Source of the DNA: Enhygromyxa salina
Lineage (GTDB): Bacteria; Myxococcota_A; Polyangia; Nannocystales; Nannocystaceae
Direction: 5' to 3'
Assembly (NCBI RefSeq): GCF_002994635.1
Contig: NZ_PVNL01000004.1
Location: forward strand, 62,001-126,000
Length of the DNA stretch: 64,000 nt
The stretch's first letter is position 1, and each line of letters opens with the position of its first letter. Under the pieces are notes generated by a model. It made no database searches. It had not been told where the DNA came from and saw nothing but the letters and a program-made list of their open reading frames with translations. A program made the position numbers and the translations under genes. Positions 9,206 through 19,171 of the stretch are shown here, one piece after another.

Positions 9206-10902
9206 AGATCGATTGTTCCGCGCGCGTAGCCGACGCAGCGGCCGATCAGCTCGACCCGGTCGCCTCGCATCACGCACTCGATGAAGCCGCCTCGCGCCGA
9301 GATCTGGCGGGCGCGCAGGCGCTGCTTGGCGAGGCGCGCGGCCCAGTAGGGCGCCAGGATACAGTGCGCCGAGCCGGTCACCGGGTCTTCGTCGATGCCG
9401 ACCCCCGGCGCGAAGAACCGGGAGACGAAGTCGAGCTCGTCGCCGTCGGCGGGGGCGGTAGCGATGACCTCGCCAGGGGGCAGCTTGGCGAGCGCGGCGA
9501 AGTCTGGCGCGAGCGCACGAACCTCGGCTTGGGTGTCGAACACGGCGACCCAGTAGCTGGCGACGAGCAGCTCGCGTGGGGTGGCCCCGAGCGCGTGGCT
9601 GAGCGCGCCGTCGGCGGGGCAGGGCTGCGGTGGATCAGCGGGGAAGTTCATGCACAGGCGGTCGGGTGCCTGGTGATCACGGCTGACCGTGAGCAGGCCG
9701 CTGCGCGAGCTGAACTCCACGCGCTCGGCATCGGGCTCGAGCTGCCCGAGCACCACGTGGGCGCTGGCCAAGGTCGCGTGTCCACACAGGTCGACCTCGG
9801 TCGTGGGCGTGAACCACCTGATCGACCACCGCGAGGGCGTGGCCAGATCCAAGCCATCTGCGTGTGAGCGCAGCAAGAACGCGGTCTCGGACAGGTTGTT
9901 CTCGGCCGCGATCGCCAGCAGCGTCGCGTCGTCGAGGGGCTGATCGAGCACGACCACCGCAGCTGGGTTGCCGCGAAACCGCTCGTCGCTGAACGCGTCG
10001 ACCTGAACCATGGGCAGGCCGGCTGGTTTGCGCGCGCGGATCCCCAGCATCAGGGGCAACGTGGGCTGGCCCGGCGCGGTCGTCCACCGCCGTCCGTCGT
10101 GATCGTTGACGCGGACCATGTCGTCGTACAGCCGGCAACCATTGCTGTGCGGCCACTCTTCGAAGCGCTCGAGCTCGAGCCCGGCCTCGCGCAGCGCGGC
10201 CAGCGAGTCCGCGACCGACCATGTGAATTCGTGACAGGCGTGAGGGTTGCGGTACTCGCCCGCGTGCTCGACGAAGCCGCTTGGCGCCAACGCGGCCCCC
10301 GAGGCGCCAACGTAGTCGCCGACGCCCTCGGGCCAGGTCAGGGCCTGGCCTGACTCTGCTCCAAAATACGGGTAGGCCAGGCGTCGCTGCTCGTCGAAAA
10401 TGCACGCGTAGGGGTGAAACTCGAGGAGCACGACGGCCCCGCCCGGGCGCAGCACCGCGGCGACGCCCCGCGCCCACGCGCGCAGATCCGACAGCCACGG
10501 CCGCCATCCGTACGAGCAATACACGAGGTCGAAGCGGCGGCCCGCGGCGGCGGCGGTCGGCAGCCAGTCGTAGATATCGGCGCGCTCGAAGCTGGCGGCG
10601 ATGTCCGAGTCGCGGGCGAGCGCCAGCGCAAACGCGACGGCCTCGTCGCTGATGTCGACGCCGGTCACGTGGGCGCCGCGGCGGGCGAGACACAGCGAGT
10701 CCTGCCCGCTGTTGCACTGCAGGTGCAGCACGTGGCGACCGCTGAGCGGACCGAGCAGCTCGTAGTCCTCGTCGAACAACAGCTCGCCACCCTCGCGCAG
10801 CCACGTCGCCTGATCGTGCTTGTGGCCGTTGTGGGCGGCGGTCGCGACGTTCCACGACTGGCGGTTGGCCTCGTGCAGATCTCGGCGGATGCGAGCGGGC
10901 AT
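9202..10902 (-). CDS. Fusion: SAM-dependent methyltransferase + PhzF-family isomerase
   Basis: A single 566-residue open frame holding two enzymes. Residues about 15-295 are a class I SAM-dependent methyltransferase (LHLQCNSGQDSL glycine-rich motif I, then GVDISDEAVA). Residues 298-566 are a complete PhzF/diaminopimelate-epimerase-fold protein: MVQVDAFSDERFRGNPAAVV opening, catalytic-type Glu at 339 in NLSETAF, VDLCGHATLA, and DEDPVTGSAHC. The PhzF part begins with Met (codon at 10009-10011), so internal initiation or an ancestral separate gene is possible, but no stop separates the two. Substrates unknown. Both modules occur in small-molecule metabolism. Confidence 0.88.
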   Translation of the reverse strand: MPARIRRDLHEANRQSWNVATAAHNGHKHDQATWLREGGELLFDEDYELLGPLSGRHVLHLQCNSGQDSLCLARRGAHVTGVDISDEAVAFALALARDSDIAASFERADIYDWLPTAAAAGRRFDLVYCSYGWRPWLSDLRAWARGVAAVLRPGGAVVLLEFHPYACIFDEQRRLAYPYFGAESGQALTWPEGVGDYVGASGAALAPSGFVEHAGEYRNPHACHEFTWSVADSLAALREAGLELERFEEWPHSNGCRLYDDMVRVNDHDGRRWTTAPGQPTLPLMLGIRARKPAGLPMVQVDAFSDERFRGNPAAVVVLDQPLDDATLLAIAAENNLSETAFLLRSHADGLDLATPSRWSIRWFTPTTEVDLCGHATLASAHVVLGQLEPDAERVEFSSRSGLLTVSRDHQAPDRLCMNFPADPPQPCPADGALSHALGATPRELLVASYWVAVFDTQAEVRALAPDFAALAKLPPGEVIATAPADGDELDFVSRFFAPGVGIDEDPVTGSAHCILAPYWAARLAKQRLRARQISARGGFIECVMRGDRVELIGRCVGYARGTIDL

Positions 10903-10957
10903 GCGGGCAGGGTAGCGGATGATCGCGGCGCGCCGGCCCCCGTGCTATGCGTCGGCG

Positions 10958-11539
10958 ATGCAGCGCATCTGTGTGTTCTGTGGCTCCGCCGCTGGCACCT
11001 CACCAGCGTACGCCGAGGCCGCTCGGCAGTTTGGGCGGGCGCTCGCGGGCCGGGGCTTGGGCCTGGTGTTTGGCGGCGGCCACGTCGGCCTGATGGGGAC
11101 CGTGGCCGACGCCGCGCTCGCGGCCGGTGCCGAGGTGATCGGCGTGCTGCCCAGGGCCTTGCAGGCGCGCGAGGCCGGGCACCAGGGGCTGACGCAGCTG
11201 CACGTGGTCGCGGGCATGCACGAGCGCAAGGCCATGATGGCCGAGCTCAGCGATGCCTTCGTCGCGCTGCCCGGTGGCCTGGGCACGCTCGAGGAGCTGT
11301 TCGAGGTGTGGACCTGGGCGATGCTGGGGTTTCATCGCAAGCCGGTCTGCCTGCTGGACGTCGACGGGTATTGGGGGCCGCTGCTGGCAATGGTCGAGCG
11401 GATGGTCGATCGAGGGTTCGTGATCGCGGCGCACCGACGGATGCTGATCGTCGATGATCGCGTCGACGCCCTGCTCGATCAGATCGCCGACTATCAGCCG
11501 CCGACGGTGCCCCGCTGGATCGGCGATGGCGAGACCTGA
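10958..11539 (+). CDS. LOG family protein (cytokinin riboside monophosphate phosphoribohydrolase-like)
   Basis: A 193-residue Rossmann-like protein of the TIGR00730/LOG family. It carries the start motif ICVFCGS, the GGGHVGLMG loop and the diagnostic [12 protein letters not shown] motif with the Arg/Glu active-site pattern (HERKAMM). Such enzymes cleave the N-glycosidic bond of nucleoside monophosphates; some bacterial members prefer AMP. ATG 10958 is used since the conserved domain begins two codons later. Transcribed divergently from the methyltransferase-PhzF gene with 55 bases between starts. Confidence 0.93.
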   Translation: MQRICVFCGSAAGTSPAYAEAARQFGRALAGRGLGLVFGGGHVGLMGTVADAALAAGAEVIGVLPRALQAREAGHQGLTQLHVVAGMHERKAMMAELSDAFVALPGGLGTLEELFEVWTWAMLGFHRKPVCLLDVDGYWGPLLAMVERMVDRGFVIAAHRRMLIVDDRVDALLDQIADYQPPTVPRWIGDGET

Positions 11540-11792
11540 TCTGCACGGGTACGCGATCCCGGGGCCATTGCGACCGGGAGGCCACTCGAACGGCTGAGGG
11601 GCGATCTGTCACAGAGCGGGCTGGGGAGCGCGAAGCCGCGCTGTGAGCTCGTCTCTTGGATCTAGGTTGGGGTGGCTCGCCGGGGGCCTTGCCAGCCGCG
11701 AGCGGCCCAGTCATGCTCGCGGCTCGCGTTCGGCGGACCTGCGAGGCATTGGGCTGAGCAGAATCCGACTCCCCCACCGACAGGAACCAAGC

Positions 11793-12107
11793 ATGTTCGA
11801 GAAGAGCCCCATCTCCGTCCTCATCCTCTCCTTTGTCACCTTCGGCATCTACGGCATCATCTGGATGTACAAGTGCTCGGAAGAGATGAAGCAGCGCGGC
11901 GTCGAGCTGCCCAGCTTCATCCTGGTCTTCCTCCCAATCGTCAACTTCTTGTACCTGTGGAAGTTCTACCAGGGCGTCGAGAAGCTGAGCAACGGCGAGC
12001 ACTCGGCCTCGATGTTGTTCCTGTTCTCGCTGCTGGGGCCGCTGAGCCTCGTCGCGTTCTGGCAGACCCAGACCACGTTCAACAAGGTCGCTGGCGTCCC
12101 CGGCTGA
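11793..12107 (+). CDS. DUF4234 small membrane protein
   Basis: A 104-residue integral membrane protein. It opens with SPISVLILSFVTFGIYGIIW, the classic DUF4234 first helix, then a conserved Lys/Glu loop (CSEEMKQRG) and two further hydrophobic helices (ILVFLPIVNFLYLWKFY and SMLFLFSLLGPLSLVAFW). Function of the family is unknown. AGGAA at 11782-11786 precedes the ATG. Confidence 0.85.
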   Translation: MFEKSPISVLILSFVTFGIYGIIWMYKCSEEMKQRGVELPSFILVFLPIVNFLYLWKFYQGVEKLSNGEHSASMLFLFSLLGPLSLVAFWQTQTTFNKVAGVPG

Positions 12108-12128
12108 GCCGCTTCCGCCCTACCTGTG

Positions 12129-12146
12129 CCCGGCGTCGCCGCCGGG
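12129..12146 (+). terminator. Hairpin, possible terminator after the DUF4234 gene
   Basis: cccggcg-tcgc-cgccggg is a 7-bp perfect stem with a 4-base loop, between the convergent DUF4234 and FG-GAP lipoprotein genes. Only a loose T-rich tract (gtcgtttgtcgttg) follows, so termination is plausible but not certain. Confidence 0.4.
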
Positions 12147-12178
12147 CCGGGCCAGGGTCGTTTGTCGTTGTAGACGGG

Positions 12179-14527
12179 TCAGCCGATCGTCGGGCACAGC
12201 TCGACGGGCCCAAACTCGTTGTTGTCCTCGATACACTCGTTGAATGCGTCGCCGCCCATGCCATCGTCGTCAACGGACACGCTGACGTCGAACGGCGCCG
12301 CGCCAGGCAGCGGGACGCTGAGTAGAGCCTTCACGCAGCCGCCAGCTGGGATCGCCTGGGTGGTCTGCACGGTCCCGAGCACGCCCGCGTCGGCCTCGCT
12401 GAAGGTCACGTCGACCCCAGGTCCGACGCCGAGACAGCCCTGATTGCAGATCCGGACCGACAGCTCCAGGTCGTCGATGCACATCCCCACGACCTCGAGA
12501 TCCTGGGCGACCAGATCCGGCGCGCAGCCGTCAATGCCACCTTGGCTGTTGCGGCGGTACGAGTTGTAGGGCTTGGACATGGGGAATTCCCAGTTGTTCG
12601 ACTCGACAACTGGGATCTGGCCGGCCGCGTCGACGTTGGTGACGTGATAGGTGTGCTGATTCCAGATCGGGAGGGTGCCCACCCAGTTGTCGAGCCGATC
12701 CTCGAATACCTCGATCCCGGCGTCGCCAATGTTGCCCTGACTGAAGTTGTTGTTGGTCGAGACCACCAGCTCGGCCTTGAAGTCGCCGTCGACGTCGGCG
12801 ACGACCGGGTACTCGACGCGGGTCCCCGACGAGGTGATGTCGATGAACAGGATCTCGGCGTCGGTCATGTTCTGATCGCAGCTGGGACCGACGGGATTGA
12901 GGGCACAGTCCGGCTCGACGCCCGGGTAGATGCGCAGGTACCACTCGTCGGCGTAGATGACCTCGCTGCGGCCGTCGCCGTCAAAGTCGAACACCGACGA
13001 CCCGGTGCGGTTCGAGGACACGTCCTTGGTGACCGCGTCCCACAGCTTGGTCATCGTGTCGACGCCGTCGAACTGCACGACCACGTAGCGCGACCCACCC
13101 GCGGAGCCGATGTCGGGGAACCCGTCGCCGTCGAAGTCGGCGATGTTCGGGGCCCCGCCGCTGCCGCCACCTGGGATCGCAAACGTGGCCAGCTGCGCGC
13201 CGGTCGGGCCGTCGAGGATCACGATGTTGCCGCCGCGCACGACCACGACCTCGGGGATCCCGTCGAGCTGGAAGTCGGCCACGCCGCAGTAGCCGTCGCC
13301 GCCGCTCTGCCACATCGTCGAGCCGGTGAAGTCGACACCGACGGTGCCGGTGAAGGTGTAGGCCGTCCCGCCACCGATCAGCTCGGGCCGCAGATCACCG
13401 TCGAGGTCGGCCACGCACGAGAGCGTCGCGTAGGCGCTGTTGGTCCCGAGCCCGCCGTTGCCACCCCACAGCAAGCTGCCGTCGCTGGCATAGATCTCGC
13501 GGCCGTGGGCGATCTCGGCGTCGCCCAGCAGATCGAAGTTGGCGAGCGCGGGCGCGCCCGAGACCAGGTTGGCCGCGAGCACGTTGGCGGTCTTCCAGAT
13601 CGGGTTGCCCTGGTGATCGATCAGGTGCAGGTGCTGATCGGCGCTGACGTTGATGATCTCGAGGTCGCCGTCGTAGTCGATGTCGCCGATCGCGGGGATC
13701 GCCGAGCCGTCGCTGCGCCAGGCCGGATCCCCGAGCGACCACAGCTTCTCACCCGTGTCGCCATGCACGGCCCGCAGGATGCCGTTGTCCTGCCAGCTGC
13801 TGGGCTCGTAGCTGTTGAAGATGACCTCGGGGATGCAGTCGCCGTCGAGGTCGGCGACCATCGGCGACGCCATGGCCTGGTGGTGCGCGGGGTAGTCGTC
13901 GTCACCCGGGACGTGGTGCGGCCAGGTCACCGCGCAGCTGCCGTTGTCGCAGATCTCTTCTTTTTGGCAGTCGCTGTCGGCCATGCAGTTGCGAGGCTTG
14001 CGGACGCCCCAGGACCAGCGCGGGACCGGATCGAACACGCCGGGCTCGGGCATGAAGGTGCAGGTCTCGTCGGCCAGGTCGGGCACGCACAGGCCCAGGT
14101 CGCCGTCGCAGATCTCGTCTTCTTCACAGTCGGACTCGGTCTGGGTCGCGCAGCCGAGCTCCGCGCAGGGACCTCCCGGCATCACGCACTGGCCGACGTA
14201 GCAGATCTGCCCGGCGCTGCAGCACTCACCCGGCGCGGCACCGCATGGATCCGTGTCGCCGCAGTCGAGCACGCACTCGAGCGTGTCTTGATCGCAAGCT
14301 TCGTTGGCGGCGCAGCAGTCGTCGCCGCACGGGTTGGTGCAGGCGTCGCCGTCACCATCACCGGGATCGCCGTCGCCGTCACCGGTCGACTGCTCGTCGC
14401 CCGTGCCGCTGCCGTCGAGCGTGACGACGCCGCCCTCGGTTCCGAGCGTGTCGCCATCGGCCGCGCTGTCGCCACAGGCGACGGTGAGGGCGGTGAGGCT
14501 AGCGAGGGTCAGGGCAACGTGGCGCAT
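12179..14527 (-). CDS. FG-GAP/VCBS repeat surface lipoprotein with Cys-rich region
   Basis: A 782-residue exported protein. Signal peptide ends in the lipobox LTVAC, followed by a Gly-Asp linker (GDGDGDPGDGDGD). A Cys-rich segment (about residues 60-160; CGDDCC, GECCSAGQICY patterns) suggests several disulfides. Many beta-propeller repeats with Asp-rich Ca-binding-like loops follow (DLDGDCIPEV, DFDGDGFPDIG, DVDGDFKAELV), characteristic of integrin-like FG-GAP/VCBS proteins. The C-terminus resembles a CARDB-type beta sandwich. Probably exposed on the outer membrane, possibly in adhesion. ATG 14527 gives the complete signal peptide; the frame is open upstream. Confidence 0.85.
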   Translation of the reverse strand: MRHVALTLASLTALTVACGDSAADGDTLGTEGGVVTLDGSGTGDEQSTGDGDGDPGDGDGDACTNPCGDDCCAANEACDQDTLECVLDCGDTDPCGAAPGECCSAGQICYVGQCVMPGGPCAELGCATQTESDCEEDEICDGDLGLCVPDLADETCTFMPEPGVFDPVPRWSWGVRKPRNCMADSDCQKEEICDNGSCAVTWPHHVPGDDDYPAHHQAMASPMVADLDGDCIPEVIFNSYEPSSWQDNGILRAVHGDTGEKLWSLGDPAWRSDGSAIPAIGDIDYDGDLEIINVSADQHLHLIDHQGNPIWKTANVLAANLVSGAPALANFDLLGDAEIAHGREIYASDGSLLWGGNGGLGTNSAYATLSCVADLDGDLRPELIGGGTAYTFTGTVGVDFTGSTMWQSGGDGYCGVADFQLDGIPEVVVVRGGNIVILDGPTGAQLATFAIPGGGSGGAPNIADFDGDGFPDIGSAGGSRYVVVQFDGVDTMTKLWDAVTKDVSSNRTGSSVFDFDGDGRSEVIYADEWYLRIYPGVEPDCALNPVGPSCDQNMTDAEILFIDITSSGTRVEYPVVADVDGDFKAELVVSTNNNFSQGNIGDAGIEVFEDRLDNWVGTLPIWNQHTYHVTNVDAAGQIPVVESNNWEFPMSKPYNSYRRNSQGGIDGCAPDLVAQDLEVVGMCIDDLELSVRICNQGCLGVGPGVDVTFSEADAGVLGTVQTTQAIPAGGCVKALLSVPLPGAAPFDVSVSVDDDGMGGDAFNECIEDNNEFGPVELCPTIG

Positions 14528-14583
14528 GCTTGGTTCTCGGATGGATCGGTGCTGGCTGCAAGCTGGTTGACGCGTCGGCCGGC

Positions 14584-15270
<687 letters not shown>

Positions 15271-15347
15271 GTCCACAGCTTCCCACTGACGAACCTGCGC
15301 AACAACACTCTCCGCAACCACGCCACAAACCCACGCCGAGCTGAAGC

Positions 15348-18300
15348 TCAGGGCGGTAGGGCGACCCAGCTGGCCGCGCACGCGGTGTGGGCCTGGGTCG
15401 CAACCTCGAGTGACTCACCGACGAAGCGCATGCGCTGCTCGGGGCTCAGGCACAGCTGCGTGGCCTGGGTCAGCCGCGACTGCAGGCTGTCGGTGTCCAA
15501 CACGTCGCCCAGATACCAGATCGGAAGCCGAGCGCTCAGTCCCGCGGCGGCGACCCGACGGCCGGCGTCGACGAACTCGATCTCCTGCAATCCAAACCCG
15601 GCCTCGAGCACGATCGGTTCGCCGCCCGACGTTGGCCACACCCGCAGGCTACCGTCGAGCGAGATGGCGACGATCAGCTGACCATCGGGGCTGAACTCGG
15701 CGTCGCGGATCTCGGCGGCGGCGCCCGACAACAGGAGTGGCTCGTCAGGGTGGTCGAGATCCCACAGGTAGGCGTTCGTGTCGCTGCAGGCGGTCACCAG
15801 ACGCCGGCCGCTGGGGTCGAAGTCGACAGCGTTGACCATGTATGCGTGCTCGAGCACGAGCGGCGCGGCGTCGGGTGAGGCGAGGCTCCACACGCGCACG
15901 CGGTGATCGTTGCTGGCCGACGCGACCTGACGGTTGTCATGAGAGAAGCTGATTCGGTGGATGCGGCCCCCGTCGGTCGCCAGGCGGGTGGTCGCAGGCA
16001 CGGGCCCACCAGCGGTCGCGCTCAGCAGCGCCGGTCGATCCCACAGGTTGATGACGCCGTCGCCGCCCGCTGACGCCAGGATCTGGTTATCGGGCGAGAA
16101 CTCGACGAGCGTCATCGTGCGGAGCTTGAAATCGTGGCGACCCAGGACGATGGGCGTGAGCTCGGGAGCGCGCGGGTCCAGCGAGCCAGCCTGCGTGCCG
16201 ACCATCTTCAACTGCCAGGCGACCGACCACAGCAAGATGTCGCCGTCGAGCGTCGCGCCCGCGAGCAGCTCACCCTCGCCGTCGAGGTCGACCGACCGCA
16301 GCGAGCCACCGTGAGTTGGCAGGGTCGCCAGGGGTCGATCGGGCTGCATCACCCACTCGCCCGTGACCCGCCACAGTCGCACGTGCTCGTGCTCATCGTC
16401 CGCGCTGGCGAGCAGGCGCGGGAACGCGTCGAGGCTCACGACTACGCGCCCGACGTGGCCGTCGATCACCGAGGGGCGGGTGGTCACGGCTGGCGCCGGG
16501 CCGGGATCGTCGACCCCCCAGACCCGCACGGTGCCGTCGCGCGAGCCGCTGACCAGGACCTTGCCGCGGCGCTCGAGCGCGGTGATGTCGGCCTGGTGGC
16601 CGTCGAGTTGTCGGGCCACCTGCTGCCAATCGGTATTCCACACGCGGACGGTGCCGTCGCTCGATCCCGAGTACAGGTGGCGACCGTCCCGTGAGTAGCG
16701 CACGCGAAACACATCGGCGCTGTGGCCGATCAGCGGCAGCATCGGTCCCCCCTGCAGCGGCCAGACCTGGACGACGCCAGCGTTGACCCCGAGCGCGAGG
16801 AACCGCCCATCGGGGCTGAAGTCGGCGCTGTGGACCGGCCCCGACTTGGTGTCGAGCACCTTCGGTGGTTGGCTCAGGTTGCCCAGATCGTCGAGCGTCC
16901 ACACCTTCGCGGTCTGGTCGTGCGAGACCGTGACCACGCGCAGGTTCTCGGCCGAGAACCGGGCTCGGTTGACGGCGCCGTCGTGTTGCAAGACCGCGTG
17001 GGCCTGGATCGGCGCGGTCGCGCGCTGGTCAAACCGGAACAGGCGGGCGGTGCCGTCATCCGAGGCGGTGACGATCAGACTCATGCTCCCGTCGAAGTGC
17101 GCGCCGCCGACCCTGTCGGTGTGGCCTTCGAGCACGATCGGCGGGCGCTTCGGCTCGTCGACCGACCACACCTTGACGCTGCCGTCTCCGCCCGTGGTGA
17201 CGATCCAGCGACCGTCGGGGGAGAACTCTGACCACCACACGATGTGATCGGTGACGCGGTAGACGATCGGGCTGTCGGGTGCGTCGAGCGACCAGACCCG
17301 CGCCGTGCAGTCGCGCGAGGAGGTCACGACCTTGGTCCCGTCGGGTGAGAAATTCGCCGACCACAACACCTCGTCGTGGCCGCGCAAGATCAGCGGCGTG
17401 GGAGCTGGCGCGGGTGAGCCGTCGGCGGTTGGCTCGGGGAGCTGCCAGACCGCCGCGGTCTTGTCGCGCGAGGCCGTGACCACGCGCTGGCTCTGGCGGT
17501 CGAAGCTGACCGAGATCACGTCGTGTTCGTGGCGCAACACTGTCGGTGGCCCACCGTCTGTCGGCCACAGCCGCGCGGATCCATCGAACCCCGCAGAGGC
17601 GATCCATTTTCCGTCGCGCGAGGCGTCGATGTAGACGACCCGGGCCTCGTGTCCACGCAGCACTCGCTCGCTGAGCGGACGCTGCAGCGCGTTGACGGCC
17701 GCCGATCGCCAGCCGGGCGTCGTGGCGGTGTGCTCGACGTCGCGCAGCAGCGCCGCTGCCACGGCGGGCTCGCGGTCGAGTCCGCGGGCAGCCAAGACCC
17801 GGGCGGTGTCGCGGGCTCGGACCGCGCTAGCCTGGGCCTCGATCAACGCCAGATCACGCTCGGCCTGGGCCTGGGCCTGGTGGGCCTGGGCGAGCGCCTC
17901 TTGCCGTTGGGCCTCGGCGCTGGCGAGCTCGGCCTGCGCGGCGGCGTGCATCTGGTCGCTCGCGAACACACCCAGGCTGACGATCGCAACCAGGCTGAGC
18001 GAGATGAAGCTCGTCTTTCGCCGCCGTCGTCGCCGTCGAGCGTCGGGGTCGCGACTGAGCGCGACCAGCAGATCGTCCATTGTTGGCCAGCGCGCGGCCG
18101 GCTTGACCGCGAGCCCCCGCAGCACGACATCGCGGACCCACGCCGGGACCTCGGCGCGCGGCGGGACCGGGCGCAGCTGGCCGCTGATCACGTTGAGCAT
18201 CAACGCGGCCGCGTTGTCGCCACCGAACGGGCGCTCGCCGTACAGAGCCTCGTAGAGCGCGACGCAGAAGCTGAACTGATCACTGCGCGCGTCGACGGGC

Positions 18301-19136
18301 CCGTGCTCGAACTGCTCGGGGGACATGTACGCGGGCGTGCCAACCAGCGCGCCCGTCAACGTCAGCGGCGTCGACAGCGGGTCGATTGTTCGGCGGCTGT
18401 CGGCCGCGGCCGCGGTCACCTCGAGACCGAGCTGCTGGACCCCGAGCTCCTGTGCTGCGCCCGGTGTAGGCTCGCGCGTGGCTGGTTGGGTCTCGGCCTC
18501 GGCTTGGGGGTCGACGCTGGCGTCGGCCTCGGGCGCGCGCGCGATCCCGAAGTCGAGCACGCGGACCCGCCCGTCGTCACCGACGATCGCGTTGGCCGGC
18601 TTGAAGTCGCGGTGGACGATGTGCGCCGCGTGGGCAGCCGCGAGCCCGCGCCCCGCGTCGATGTAGCGATCGAGGACGGTCCGCCAGCGGGTCGGTGAGG
18701 GCGGCTGCTCGCGGGTCCACGCCGCCAAGGTCGGCCCGGTCACGAACTCCATCGCAACGAACACCTGCTCCTCGTGGACGCCGACCTCGTAGACGTGCAC
18801 GACGTTGGGGTGCGAGAGCCGAGCCATGGCCTGGGCCTCTCGGCGGATCCGCGCTTGCGAGTCGCCGCGGGCCCGCGTCACGTGGACGAGCTTGATCGCC
18901 AGGCGCCGCTCGAGCTCATTGTCGTAGCCAGCATAGACCACGCCCATGCCGCCCTCGCCGATCCGACGCAGGATCACGAAGCGATCGATCCGGCTGGGGT
19001 CGTCGCTGTAGTCGACTCGACCCCGACTCGAGCGGCCCTCCTCGCCGCCAGAAGTCACCAGGGTCTCGGGCCCCGATGACAGGTCCGACAGCAGGGAGTT
19101 GCTGTCGTCGGCGCCGTCGAGTGTGCCCTCGTCCAT
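15348..19136 (-). CDS. Membrane Ser/Thr protein kinase with WD40 propeller sensor
   Basis: A 1262-residue Pkn-type kinase. Kinase domain about 53-360: G-loop GEGGMGVV, Lys82 in AIKLV, catalytic HRD with Asp177, DFG at 195-197, and SPEQ. An unusual ~50-residue acidic/Ala-rich insertion (about 200-250) separates DFG from the SPEQ helix. A basic run (RRRRRRRK) precedes one transmembrane helix (377-395), then an Ala/Glu/Gln coiled coil (to about 450), then at least a dozen WD40 repeats (GHDEVLWSANFSPDG, SSDGTVRVW style) on the far side. Typical myxobacterial receptor-kinase layout; the propeller probably senses a ligand or partner in the periplasm. Confidence 0.92.
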   Translation of the reverse strand: MDEGTLDGADDSNSLLSDLSSGPETLVTSGGEEGRSSRGRVDYSDDPSRIDRFVILRRIGEGGMGVVYAGYDNELERRLAIKLVHVTRARGDSQARIRREAQAMARLSHPNVVHVYEVGVHEEQVFVAMEFVTGPTLAAWTREQPPSPTRWRTVLDRYIDAGRGLAAAHAAHIVHRDFKPANAIVGDDGRVRVLDFGIARAPEADASVDPQAEAETQPATREPTPGAAQELGVQQLGLEVTAAAADSRRTIDPLSTPLTLTGALVGTPAYMSPEQFEHGPVDARSDQFSFCVALYEALYGERPFGGDNAAALMLNVISGQLRPVPPRAEVPAWVRDVVLRGLAVKPAARWPTMDDLLVALSRDPDARRRRRRRKTSFISLSLVAIVSLGVFASDQMHAAAQAELASAEAQRQEALAQAHQAQAQAERDLALIEAQASAVRARDTARVLAARGLDREPAVAAALLRDVEHTATTPGWRSAAVNALQRPLSERVLRGHEARVVYIDASRDGKWIASAGFDGSARLWPTDGGPPTVLRHEHDVISVSFDRQSQRVVTASRDKTAAVWQLPEPTADGSPAPAPTPLILRGHDEVLWSANFSPDGTKVVTSSRDCTARVWSLDAPDSPIVYRVTDHIVWWSEFSPDGRWIVTTGGDGSVKVWSVDEPKRPPIVLEGHTDRVGGAHFDGSMSLIVTASDDGTARLFRFDQRATAPIQAHAVLQHDGAVNRARFSAENLRVVTVSHDQTAKVWTLDDLGNLSQPPKVLDTKSGPVHSADFSPDGRFLALGVNAGVVQVWPLQGGPMLPLIGHSADVFRVRYSRDGRHLYSGSSDGTVRVWNTDWQQVARQLDGHQADITALERRGKVLVSGSRDGTVRVWGVDDPGPAPAVTTRPSVIDGHVGRVVVSLDAFPRLLASADDEHEHVRLWRVTGEWVMQPDRPLATLPTHGGSLRSVDLDGEGELLAGATLDGDILLWSVAWQLKMVGTQAGSLDPRAPELTPIVLGRHDFKLRTMTLVEFSPDNQILASAGGDGVINLWDRPALLSATAGGPVPATTRLATDGGRIHRISFSHDNRQVASASNDHRVRVWSLASPDAAPLVLEHAYMVNAVDFDPSGRRLVTACSDTNAYLWDLDHPDEPLLLSGAAAEIRDAEFSPDGQLIVAISLDGSLRVWPTSGGEPIVLEAGFGLQEIEFVDAGRRVAAAGLSARLPIWYLGDVLDTDSLQSRLTQATQLCLSPEQRMRFVGESLEVATQAHTACAASWVALPP

Positions 19137-19171
19137 CTGCGGGTCTCCCCGTCTGTTGTAGCGTGGTTTGC

